Below, in pieces: positions 1-5,889 of a stretch of DNA of 6,139 bases. Each line of letters begins with the position of its first letter. The first letter of the stretch is position 1. Source of the stretch: RGIG3009 sp045596745. GTDB taxonomy: Bacteria > Bacillota > Clostridia > Oscillospirales > Acutalibacteraceae. Where the stretch lies: contig JAZODA010000077.1 of assembly GCA_045596745.1 (NCBI GenBank), forward strand, positions 1 through 6,139, read 5' to 3'. A program made the translations under genes and the position numbers. The notes under the pieces were generated by a model that saw only the letters and a program-made list of their open reading frames with translations, searched no databases and was not told the DNA's origin.

Positions 1-432
1 CAAATCACCCTTAAGAGAAGATGCCTCGCAAACAGAAAGTCGATTAAGGTTGTTGGAACACAAAGCATGGGGCGCTGTATGATTATGGCTGCCTGCGGGC
101 GTGATGCATCTTCCAAAGTGAAATGGTTTTCTGTACGTGAAATTAAGCTTTCGGATGACTTGCTCGCCGAGGCAAAGACTGAGCCTGTTATAAAAAATTT
201 CGTCAAGGGTTCGAAACTGGTGTTGCACAGTAAGACTAAGCCGTCGCAGGTGGATCAGGTTGCTCTCAAACAGGCAATGGCTCGTGGCGACATCACGACC
301 GCCATGAACCTTGGTTCGTACTCCGCGCAACAAGCGCTCCCCACAAAGGAAGAGGGTATCGCTATTCGCAACTGGATTAGCAATACCTCAGGCGCTGGCG
401 ATGCAATCTACAAATTCCTTAGCAATTCCTGA
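1..432 (+). CDS. Hypothetical protein, 3' end (runs in from left edge)
   Basis: The reading frame is open from the first base of the window with no stop before TAA-less codons end at the TGA at 430-432, giving about 143 visible residues. The first ATG in the window is at 67, but it has no convincing ribosome binding site (only a weak GGA about 10 nt upstream), so the gene more likely starts outside the window. The product is soluble-looking and rich in Lys, Ser and Ala, with no transmembrane segment, no cysteine motif and no family motif I recognise. The segment ends in a run containing GSYSAQQALPTKEEG (residues about 82-96 counted from the ATG at 67) and closes with KFLSNS. Its codons are visibly more A+T-rich than those of aspS next door, which may mean a different origin. 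It converges with aspS and ends 10 nt before a strong hairpin terminator, as a real gene would. I assign no function. Confidence 0.6.
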   Translation, partial: QITLKRRCLANRKSIKVVGTQSMGRCMIMAACGRDASSKVKWFSVREIKLSDDLLAEAKTEPVIKNFVKGSKLVLHSKTKPSQVDQVALKQAMARGDITTAMNLGSYSAQQALPTKEEGIAIRNWISNTSGAGDAIYKFLSNS

Positions 433-442
433 AATTAATGAC

Positions 443-473
443 AAAACAGCCGCCCGGTGGGCGGCTGTTTTTT
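443..473. terminator. Bidirectional intrinsic terminator between convergent genes
   Basis: An 11-bp perfect stem (445-455 with 459-469, core CAGCCGCCC/GGGCGGCTG) closes a GGT loop. It is followed by six T on the plus strand (468-473) and by a TTTT run on the minus strand. It lies between the stop of the left gene and the stop of aspS, so it can end both the plus-strand gene and the minD-mgsA-hisS-aspS transcript. Confidence 0.93.
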
Positions 474-480
474 GTTTCGA

Positions 481-2262
481 TTATTCTTCGGGTTTTACAA
501 GGCCGATGCCGAGGTCGGTGAGCTGGTCGCCGTCGACCTCCGACGGACACTGGGTCATCAGCTCCGTCATATTCTGCACCTTCGGGTAGGCAACCACGTC
601 ACGCAGGGTCGGCGCACCGAGCATCTGCATCACGAGGCGGTCGAGACCCAGCGCCATACCGCCGTGGGGCGGTGCGCCGTAGCGGAACGCATCGGTTAAG
701 AAGCCGAACTTCGTCTGCGATTCCTCGTCCGACAGGCCGAGGGCGCGGAACATCTTTTGCTGCAACTCAGGGTTGGTGATACGAATCGAACCGCTCGCCA
801 GCTCGATGCCGCCCAGCACCAGGTCGTACGCCTTGGCGTAGACACGGGAGGGGTCGCTGTCGAGGTACGGAATGCACTCGTCCAGCGGCGAGGTGAAGGG
901 ATGGTGCATCGCCACCCACGTTTCACTGTCGGCATCCCACTCGAAGAACGGGAACTCGGTAATCCAGAGCAGACCCAGACCCTCGCGCTTGATATCAAGG
1001 CGGTTGGCAACCTCCAGACGCAGTGCGCCGAGGATGGAGAGCACGAGGCTCTTCTTCGTGTCCGCAACCACCAGAATCACGTCGCCCTCTTCGGCGTCGA
1101 CGGTCTTCAGCACGGCGGCGAATTCTTCCTCCGACAGGAACTTGCCGAACGACGAGGTAACACCATCCGGCGTCCAGCGCACCCACGCGAGACCCTTTGC
1201 GCCGATACCGCGCGCATGCTCGGTGAGCTTATCAATCTCTTTACGGCTGAGCGTGGCCGCGGCGCCCTTGGCATTGATGGCACGCACCGTGCCGCCTGCC
1301 TCCAGCGCACCGCTGAACACGCCGAAGCCGCAACCGCGAACGGCATCGCTGATGTCGCACAGCTCCATACCGAAGCGGGTATCCGGCTTATCCGAACCGA
1401 AGCGATCCATCGCCTCGTTATACGTCATACGCGGCAGCGGCAGCTCCACGTCCACGCCGAGCGCTTCCTTGAACACGTGGCGCATAAAGCCTTCACCGAT
1501 GGCCAGCACATCCTCGACATCGACGAACGACATCTCAAGGTCAATCTGGGTGAATTCCGGCTGACGGTCGGCACGCAGGTCCTCATCGCGGAAGCAGCGT
1601 GCAAGCTGGAAGTAACGGTCAAAACCTGCCACCATCGACAGCTGCTTGTACAGCTGCGGCGACTGCGGCAGCGCATAGAACGAACCCTTATGCACACGCG
1701 ACGGCACGAGGAAGTCACGCGCACCTTCGGGGGTGGAACGAATCAGCATCGGCGTTTCGATTTCCACAAAGCCCTGCGAATCGAAGTAGTCGCGCGTTGC
1801 CTTGGCGATGCGGTGGCGCATCAGCAGATTGCGCTGCAAATCGGGGCGGCGCAGGTCGAGGTAACGGTACTTCAGACGGGTGGCTTCCGCCGTGGAGCAG
1901 TTTTCGGAAATCTCGAACGGCGGCGTTTCCGCCTTGTTCAGAATGCGCAGCTCGGTGACCGCAATCTCCACCTCGCCGGTGGGGATGTCGTTGTTCACCG
2001 CCGAACGCACGCGCACCTCGCCGGTGGCGGCCAGCACGTACTCGGAGCGCACGGTGAATGCCTTTTCAAATACCTCACGGGCGGTGTTGTCATCAAACGC
2101 CAGCTGCACGATGCCCGTACGGTCGCGCAGGTCGATGAAGATGAGCTGACCGAGGTCGCGCTGACGCTGCGCCCAGCCAAACACCGTTACCGTCTCGCCC
2201 GCATGCTCACGACGGAATTCGCCGCAGTAGCGGGTGCGTTTCATACCTTGAATGGTCTCCAT
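481..2262 (-). CDS. aspS: Aspartate--tRNA ligase (AspRS), bacterial type
   Basis: A cytoplasmic class II aminoacyl-tRNA synthetase that charges tRNA-Asp with aspartate using ATP. At 593 residues it has the usual bacterial length. Domains in order: OB-fold anticodon-binding domain (about 22-108); the ETP of motif 1 near 169-171; QSPQLYKQ (200-207); motif 2 (FRDEDLR...QPEFTQID, 224-241); the bacterial GAD insertion (about 290-400); and motif 3 (GGMALGLDRL, 534-543) followed by the TLRDVVAYPK-type end. Leu37 in the RDLGQL stretch matches the leucine of Escherichia coli AspRS rather than the histidine of non-discriminating enzymes. I infer a tRNA-Asp-specific enzyme. The ATG at 2262 is preferred because GGAGG lies 8 nt upstream, inside the last codons of hisS. 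An in-frame ATG at 2244 gives the more family-typical MKRTRYCGEFR start and cannot be excluded. It is the last gene of the operon, 3 nt after hisS. Confidence 0.97.
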   Translation of the reverse strand: METIQGMKRTRYCGEFRREHAGETVTVFGWAQRQRDLGQLIFIDLRDRTGIVQLAFDDNTAREVFEKAFTVRSEYVLAATGEVRVRSAVNNDIPTGEVEIAVTELRILNKAETPPFEISENCSTAEATRLKYRYLDLRRPDLQRNLLMRHRIAKATRDYFDSQGFVEIETPMLIRSTPEGARDFLVPSRVHKGSFYALPQSPQLYKQLSMVAGFDRYFQLARCFRDEDLRADRQPEFTQIDLEMSFVDVEDVLAIGEGFMRHVFKEALGVDVELPLPRMTYNEAMDRFGSDKPDTRFGMELCDISDAVRGCGFGVFSGALEAGGTVRAINAKGAAATLSRKEIDKLTEHARGIGAKGLAWVRWTPDGVTSSFGKFLSEEEFAAVLKTVDAEEGDVILVVADTKKSLVLSILGALRLEVANRLDIKREGLGLLWITEFPFFEWDADSETWVAMHHPFTSPLDECIPYLDSDPSRVYAKAYDLVLGGIELASGSIRITNPELQQKMFRALGLSDEESQTKFGFLTDAFRYGAPPHGGMALGLDRLVMQMLGAPTLRDVVAYPKVQNMTELMTQCPSEVDGDQLTDLGIGLVKPEE

Positions 2263-2265
2263 ACG

Positions 2266-3588
2266 TTATGCCTCCATCCCCTCACGCAGCAAGTCCGCCA
2301 CACCGGCGAGCTGACGGTCGAGGGATTTATTATATAAAGTAGTATACAGGCTGTCGTCCAGCGCAATATCGGTGGTCTCGCCCGTCTGCATATCCTTCAG
2401 ACGCGCGGTGCCGGTTTCCAACTCGTTGTCGCCCACCACCACGGTGTACAGCGCGCCGAGCTTGTCGGCATATTTCATCTGTGCCTTGAGGCCTCTGCCC
2501 ACCGTGTCGCACTCGGCGGTGACGCCGCCGGCACGCAGGCCCTGCGCCAGCATAAAGCACTTCTGCGCCGCGGCTTCGCCCATCGAGGCGAAGTACACCT
2601 CGCAGCGCGGCTCTTCCGGCATCGGTGCCTCCTGCGCACGCAGCACCATCAGCAACCGCTCAAGACCCATCGCGAAACCGAGCGCCGGCAGATGCGGACC
2701 GCCCATTTCTTCGCACAGACCGTCGTAACGGCCGCCGCCGCACAGCACCGCTTGCGCACCGAGCGCATCCGACACAAACTCGAACACGGTGCGGGTGTAG
2801 TAGTCAAGACCGCGCACAATGTGCGGATCAAGTTCAAACGGAATCTCCGCCGCCGTCAGATAAGACTGCACCTTGGCGAAATGGTCCGCGCACTCGTCGC
2901 ACAGGTAATCCGTAATCACAGGGGCATCCGCCGCCACCGCGCTGCACACCGGAGACTTGCAGTCCAGAATGCGCATCGGGTTGCGACCCAGACGGTCGAG
3001 GCAGGTGCCGCACAAATCGTCTTTCTTGCTCTCGAAGTAGGCGGTGAGCGCCTTGTGGTACTCGGCACGGCACTTCGGGCAGCCTATGGAGTTGAGTCGC
3101 AGCGTCACGCCCGTCACCGACAGCGCACGCAGCACCGCATCGGCGAGCGAGATGACCTCCGCATCCGCGAGCGGCGACGCCGCGCCGTAGCTTTCCACGC
3201 CGAACTGGTGGAACTCGCGCAGGCGGCCTGCCTGCGGCTTTTCGTAGCGGTAGCAGGAGGTGACATACGCCACCTTGACAGGCAGCACTTCGTTGTGCAG
3301 ACCGTGTTCCAAAAGCAAACGCATCGCGCCTGCCGTGCCTTCGGGACGCAGGGTGATGGAACGACCGCCCTTGTCGTCGAAGGTGTACATTTCTTTCTGC
3401 ACCACGTCGGTGGTTTCGCCGACCGAGCGCGTAAACAGCTCGGTATGCTCAAACACAGGGGTGCGTACCTCGCGGAAGCCATAGTCCCGCGCTACGCTGA
3501 GCGCCGTGCGCTCGATATACTGCCATGCGGCGCTTTCCGACGGCAGCACGTCCTGCGTGCCGCGGATTGCTTTGGTGATGAGTGCCAT
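2266..3588 (-). CDS. hisS: Histidine--tRNA ligase (HisRS)
   Basis: A cytoplasmic class II synthetase that charges tRNA-His with histidine. At 440 residues it is close to the usual bacterial length. Visible landmarks: the RGTQDVLP start (9-16); the TLRPEGTAGAMR block (79-90); motif 2 (CYRYEKPQAGRLREFHQFG, 112-130); the histidine-specific HisA motif (LDPHIVRGLDYYTRTVFEF, 253-271); the GGGRYDGL block (284-291); motif 3 (ALGFAMGLERLL, 302-313); and the C-terminal anticodon-binding domain (about 327-437), including GRGLKAQMKYADKLGA. The insertion between motif 2 and HisA carries eight cysteines (170, 173, 193, 196, 210, 215, 230, 233), mostly as CxxC pairs, which suggests a metal site. The start is supported by AAAAGGAAG 9 nt upstream of the ATG. 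It lies 29 nt after the MgsA-like gene and 3 nt before aspS. That gap is too small for a T-box, so expression probably depends on the upstream minD promoter. Confidence 0.97.
   Translation of the reverse strand: MALITKAIRGTQDVLPSESAAWQYIERTALSVARDYGFREVRTPVFEHTELFTRSVGETTDVVQKEMYTFDDKGGRSITLRPEGTAGAMRLLLEHGLHNEVLPVKVAYVTSCYRYEKPQAGRLREFHQFGVESYGAASPLADAEVISLADAVLRALSVTGVTLRLNSIGCPKCRAEYHKALTAYFESKKDDLCGTCLDRLGRNPMRILDCKSPVCSAVAADAPVITDYLCDECADHFAKVQSYLTAAEIPFELDPHIVRGLDYYTRTVFEFVSDALGAQAVLCGGGRYDGLCEEMGGPHLPALGFAMGLERLLMVLRAQEAPMPEEPRCEVYFASMGEAAAQKCFMLAQGLRAGGVTAECDTVGRGLKAQMKYADKLGALYTVVVGDNELETGTARLKDMQTGETTDIALDDSLYTTLYNKSLDRQLAGVADLLREGMEA
2271..2275 (-). promoter_or_regulatory. RBS of aspS embedded in the end of hisS
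   Basis: GGAGG sits in the Met-Glu-Ala codons that end hisS, 8 nt before the aspS ATG at 2262. It favours that start over the ATG at 2244 and points to translational coupling of hisS and aspS. Confidence 0.75.
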
Positions 3589-3617
3589 GTGTCGTTACTT
3601 CCTTTTATGAGAATTTG

Positions 3618-4025
3618 TTAAAATGCCGTGGGGTTGACGATGGTACGCCAATCGAGGTCGCCGCGCTCCAGACCGTGGATGAGAACCTCGGCGGTGGCGA
3701 TGTTGGTCGCCACAGGAACGTTGCGGATGTCGCACAGGCGCAGAATGTCGCTTTCAAACTGCTCGAAATCCTTGCCGCTTTGCGGATCGCGGAAGAACAG
3801 GAGCATATCGATCTCGTCGCAGGAGATACGGGCGGAAATCTGCTGTCCGCCGCCTTGGATACCGCTCATATAGCGGGTAATCTGCAAGCCCGTCGCCTCC
3901 GAAACCAGACGGCCGGTCGTGCCGGTTGCGCACAGGTTGTGGCGGCTTAAGATGCCGCAGTAGGCGATGCAGAACTGGACCATCAGTTCTTTTTTGGAGT
4001 CGTGGGCAATCAACGCAATGTTCAT
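3618..4025 (-). CDS. mgsA: Methylglyoxal-synthase-like protein with altered active site
   Basis: A 135-residue protein of the MgsA family, close to the roughly 137 residues of Bacillus subtilis MgsA. True MgsA converts dihydroxyacetone phosphate to methylglyoxal and phosphate. Family signatures present: NIALIAHD (2-9; His8 corresponds to E. coli His19), the phosphate-binding ATGTTG loop (33-38), SG at 54-55, FFRDP (77-81; Asp80 corresponds to Asp91) and PVATNIATAEVLI (104-116). An ungapped comparison with E. coli MgsA shows three active-site positions changed: Asp71 is Gly60 (GGGQQ instead of GGDQQ), His98 is Phe87 and Asp101 is Phe90. I infer reduced or lost synthase activity, possibly with retained phosphate-ligand binding. 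The ATG at 4025 is chosen because GAAAGGA lies 11 nt upstream and the family N-terminus starts there. A longer in-frame start at 4163 would overlap minD by over 100 nt. The gene lies 25 nt after minD. From memory, a min/mgsA neighbourhood is common in Clostridia division clusters. Confidence 0.88.
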   Translation of the reverse strand: MNIALIAHDSKKELMVQFCIAYCGILSRHNLCATGTTGRLVSEATGLQITRYMSGIQGGGQQISARISCDEIDMLLFFRDPQSGKDFEQFESDILRLCDIRNVPVATNIATAEVLIHGLERGDLDWRTIVNPTAF

Positions 4026-4050
4026 TACAACTACCGTCCTTTCGTCACAG

Positions 4051-4779
4051 TTACTTGAAGCTTGCCAGCGGAATGTCCTCGCCCAGATACCGCGCCGCGA
4101 TGTTCGCAAAGCAGCGCGCTGCGGGGCAATCCTGCGGCAAGGGTTTTCCGTAGGCGTTGGCAACCGCCACCGCTTCGTCCTCCGGCAGAACGCCGATGAG
4201 CTGCAGGCTGGCGGTGTCGATGAGCTCGTCGATGTCCGGCATCTTGCCGCGCAGGATGGGCGCAGGGCGCAGGCGGTTGATAATCAGCCGCGCAGGAATC
4301 TCACGCTCGCGCAGCAGTCGCGCGAGAATCTGCGCATCGCGGGCGCAGACCATATCGGGGGTGGAGACCACAAACGCACGATCCGCGCCGGCTACCGCCG
4401 TTTCGAAGCCGGCACCGATGCCGGCAGGGCAATCGATGATGACTTCGTCGTAGTAGTTGGCAAGACCGTGGCACAGCTTTATCATATCCGCCGGGGCGGC
4501 CAGACGCTCCAGGCTGACCGGAGCAGGCATCACGAACACGCCGGGGCAAATGGGAGACGGATACACCGCATCCGCCGGGGGGCAGTTTCCTGCGATGACA
4601 TCCGCAATGTCGTACACCGCTTGTCCCGCGATGCCAAGCATCACGTCCAAGCTGCGCAGTCCGGCATCGCCGTCCACCAGCAAAACACGCCGTCCGCGCC
4701 GCGCCAGTGCGCAGCCGAGACCGCCCGACACGGTGGATTTTCCCGCGCCGCCTTTGCCGGATGTGATGACCGAAATCAC
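4051..4779 (-). CDS. minD: MinD-like septum-site ATPase without the C-terminal amphipathic tail
   Basis: A ParA/MinD-family P-loop ATPase of 242 residues. MinD normally binds the membrane as an ATP dimer and positions the division septum with MinC. Visible motifs: deviant Walker A KGGAGKST (9-16, signature Lys9 and Lys14), Walker A' LLVDGDAGLRSLDVML (33-48), Walker B VIIDCPAG (113-120), and the MinD-type segment RGKMPDIDELID...LIGVLPEDEAV (177-204). The sequence ends at RYLGEDIPLASFK. E. coli MinD continues from the equivalent RLLGEERP stretch for about 20 more residues into its amphipathic membrane-targeting helix, which is absent here and is not found in another frame downstream. It starts with GTG at 4779, with AAAGGAGG 7 nt upstream (4787-4794). 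It is the first gene of the operon. No minC, minE or divIVA is visible in the window. A related ParA-type ATPase with another role is possible, but the MinD-type C-terminal half favours MinD. Confidence 0.85.
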   Translation of the reverse strand: MISVITSGKGGAGKSTVSGGLGCALARRGRRVLLVDGDAGLRSLDVMLGIAGQAVYDIADVIAGNCPPADAVYPSPICPGVFVMPAPVSLERLAAPADMIKLCHGLANYYDEVIIDCPAGIGAGFETAVAGADRAFVVSTPDMVCARDAQILARLLREREIPARLIINRLRPAPILRGKMPDIDELIDTASLQLIGVLPEDEAVAVANAYGKPLPQDCPAARCFANIAARYLGEDIPLASFK

Positions 4780-4786
4780 GTGACCC

Positions 4787-4794
4787 CCTCCTTT
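4787..4794 (-). promoter_or_regulatory. Strong RBS that fixes the GTG start of minD
   Basis: On the minus strand the sequence reads AAAGGAGG, 7 nt before GTG at 4779-4777. This near-perfect Shine-Dalgarno sequence supports the GTG, since no ATG is suitably placed. Confidence 0.9.
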
Positions 4795-4810
4795 GCCTAT
4801 AGATGTTAGT

Positions 4811-4839
4811 AGTATATCACAAAATTACGCGTGTGTAAA
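4811..4839 (-). promoter_or_regulatory. Sigma-A-type promoter of the minD-mgsA-hisS-aspS operon
   Basis: On the minus strand a TTTACA -35 (4834-4839) and a TATACT -10 (4811-4816) are separated by exactly 17 nt, with an A+T-rich stretch around them. Transcription would start near 4804, about 25 nt before the minD GTG. No leader hairpin fits in that space. It is divergent from the T-box promoter, with 34 nt between the two -35 boxes. Confidence 0.85.
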
Positions 4840-4873
4840 TATTCTTTTGAGAAATCCCGTGCGGTTTTTTCTC

Positions 4874-4902
4874 TTGCATTTTGGGAAAGTATCTGTTATA
4901 CT
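4874..4902 (+). promoter_or_regulatory. Sigma-A-type promoter of the T-box leader
   Basis: A TTGCAT -35 (4874-4879) and a TATACT -10 (4897-4902) are separated by 17 nt. The expected start near 4909 falls just before the first T-box stem, as expected for a T-box transcript. Confidence 0.85.
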
Positions 4903-4908
4903 GGGGTA

Positions 4909-5165
4909 TACATATGCGAAACGCAACGACGGAGAGAGTACGTGGAACCAGCGGCGCAGCAGAGAGGGTCGTCACCGGCTGAAAGCGACCTGCACCACCC
5001 CCACCGAAGTTCACTCCCGAGCGGCGCTCCGAACCCCGTATGGGCAGTAGGCGGCGACGGCGCGACCACGTTACGGTCTCGGTAAAGTGCCTGTGCCTTG
5101 TCGGTGTGGGAATTTGGGTGGTACCACGGAGCATCGCTTCGTCCCTTGCGGACGAGGCTTTTTTT
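4909..5165 (+). ncRNA. T-box riboswitch leader, probable tRNA-Phe (TTC specifier)
   Basis: A cis-acting RNA that reads the charging state of one tRNA and opens a terminator when that tRNA is uncharged. Family hallmarks are present in order: GGAGAGAGTA (4931-4940); AGAGAGG (4961-4967); the GGCTGAAAG apical loop (4977-4985) on a GGTCG/CGACC stem; the specifier strand GAAGTTCACTCC (5006-5017); and the T-box AATTTGGGTGGTACCACGG (5111-5129). Pairing GGAG with CTCC and GTGG with CCAC leaves a loop where TTC (5010-5012) is followed by A, as is typical, giving Phe. The TGGT of the T-box would pair with an ACCA tRNA end, which fits a tRNA with discriminator A such as tRNA-Phe. No synthetase, amino-acid biosynthesis or transporter gene follows. 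The only gene it can reach before the next promoter encodes a DUF559 protein. The family call is secure; the specifier is a hand fold. Confidence 0.95.
5136..5165 (+). terminator. T-box-controlled intrinsic terminator
   Basis: GCTTCGTCC (5136-5144) pairs with GGACGAGGC (5150-5158; one G-U) around a CTTGC loop, followed by seven T (5159-5165). Its 5' arm overlaps the CGTCCC that would pair with the GGG of the T-box in the antiterminator, as in standard T-box leaders. The terminator looks intact. Confidence 0.93.
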
Positions 5166-5169
5166 ATTT

Positions 5170-5212
5170 CACCTGGCGGTGGACCTGCGGTCAGCACCAC
5201 CCCTCATCCGTC
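5170..5212 (+). repeat. Left inverted end (IR-L)
   Basis: It begins CACCTGG and continues through 5212. Positions 5177-5212 match the reverse complement of 5978-6013 at all 36 bases. The remaining outer part differs by one extra G. The tip itself can fold: GGTG-GACC pairs with GGTC-CACC around TGC, with an AG bulge. It starts 4 nt after the T run of the T-box terminator. Confidence 0.9.
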
Positions 5213-5309
5213 TTTCGCCTGCGGCGAAATCCACCTTCCCCCCAGGGGGAAGGCTTGAAGGCTTCTCCTTGAGGAGAAGCTGTCGAGCGACAGCGAGACT
5301 GATGAGGTG
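5198..5309 (+). repeat. Hairpin repeat, copy 1
   Basis: A 112-nt unit that opens CACCCCTCATCCGTC and closes GACTGATGAGGTG, imperfect inverted termini of each other. It contains four hairpins: TTTCGCC/GGCGAAA (5213-5229), CCTTCCCC/GGGGAAGG (5234-5253), GCTTCTCC/GGAGAAGC (5261-5280) and TGTCG/CGACA (5281-5292). The outer arms of about 40 nt are nearly identical to copy 2. It encodes no convincing protein. Confidence 0.9.
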
Positions 5310-5356
5310 TTGTCAAAAAACGATGTATCCTCAAAACGCAAGAATTTGGCATTGGA

Positions 5357-5497
5357 CACCTCATCCGTCTTTCGCCTGCGGCGAAATCCACCTTCCCCTC
5401 AAGGGGAAGGCTTGAGGGGTTCCGCCGACCTCGGGGGAAGGCATAAAGGCTTCTCCTCGAGGAGAAGCTGTCGAGCGACAGCGAGACTGATGAGGTG
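5357..5497 (+). repeat. Hairpin repeat, copy 2, with a 31-nt insertion
   Basis: A 141-nt direct repeat of copy 1 with the same four hairpins (5370-5386, 5391-5410, 5449-5468, 5469-5480). Between the second and third hairpins it has 31 extra nt (5415-5445) that copy 1 lacks. The 47 nt between the two copies (5310-5356) hold no promoter or gene that I can see. Its closing GATGAGGTG forms the ribosome binding site of the DUF559 gene. Confidence 0.9.
5492..5497 (+). promoter_or_regulatory. RBS of the DUF559 gene supplied by the repeat end
   Basis: GAGGTG is the last six bases of hairpin repeat copy 2 and lies 5 nt before the ATG at 5503. It is the only Shine-Dalgarno-like sequence in range. Confidence 0.7.
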
Positions 5498-5502
5498 TTA
5501 CG

Positions 5503-5859
5503 ATGAACGATAAGCACAACACTCACCTGACCGAAAACGCCAAAGCGCTCCGTCGAAATATGACCAAGCAGGAACGGCACTTGTGGTACGATTTTCTGAA
5601 AACGCTTCCGCTTACAATACATCGTCAAAAAGTGCTGGGCAACTACATTGTCGATTTCTACTGTGCCGAGGCTAAACTGGTTATTGAACTGGACGGCTCG
5701 CAACACTTTATGGATTCCGGAAGAGAGTATGACCGAGAACGAGATGACTACTTGTCAAGTCTTGACTTGACGGTAAAACGATATTCCAATGCCGACATCG
5801 ACCACGATTTCGATAGCGTGTGTCGGGATATATTGGTGCTCTTGGGGATGGATGGATAA
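5503..5859 (+). CDS. DUF559 (Vsr-like/PD-(D/E)XK-fold) protein
   Basis: A 118-residue protein that reads as a complete DUF559 domain, a small family with a fold related to Vsr mismatch endonuclease and restriction enzymes. Visible family features: ALRRNMTKQERHLWYDFL (15-32), the RQKVLGNYIVDFYC segment (41-54, with Asp51), LVIELDGSQH (59-68, with Glu62, Asp64 and His68), then EYDRERDDYL (74-83) and a C-terminal helix. The acidic and His residues expected of a metal-dependent nuclease core are all present, so the protein looks intact. Its substrate and cellular role are not known to me. It has no signal peptide or membrane segment. The start has a GAGGTG 5 nt upstream. I see no promoter between the T-box terminator and the gene, so transcription may come from the T-box promoter by read-through. 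It lies inside an inverted-repeat-bounded element and may be cargo or a factor acting on the repeats. Confidence 0.9.
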   Translation: MNDKHNTHLTENAKALRRNMTKQERHLWYDFLKTLPLTIHRQKVLGNYIVDFYCAEAKLVIELDGSQHFMDSGREYDRERDDYLSSLDLTVKRYSNADIDHDFDSVCRDILVLLGMDG

Positions 5860-5889
5860 GGTGGCTTTTTAGTTTCTTCTTGTCCGTTA

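Noticed and set aside
757..2337. 526-codon open frame on the plus strand opposite aspS
   Set aside because: It is the complement of a well-conserved synthetase. The translation is rich in His, Arg and Gln with no domain, as expected for an antisense shadow in GC-rich DNA.
2692..3621. 309-codon open frame on the plus strand opposite hisS
   Set aside because: Shadow of hisS, with no family resemblance and no ribosome binding site.
4026..4056. Frameshift hiding the MinD membrane-targeting tail
   Set aside because: The other frames after the stop encode no amphipathic helix and lead directly into the mgsA RBS and start.
4026..4163. Upstream start that lengthens the MgsA-like protein to 181 residues
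   Set aside because: The extra residues come from the overlapping end of minD in another frame and match nothing in the family. The ATG at 4025 has its own RBS.
3967..4809. 280-codon open frame on the plus strand opposite minD
   Set aside because: Shadow of minD. The minus strand has the Walker motifs, promoter and RBS.
5310..5356. Promoter for DUF559 starting at TTGTCA (5310)
   Set aside because: No -10-like sequence occurs 16-18 nt downstream.
5191..5706. 171-codon open frame on the minus strand through the repeats
   Set aside because: It translates hairpin repeats and the antisense of DUF559. It has no RBS and no domain.
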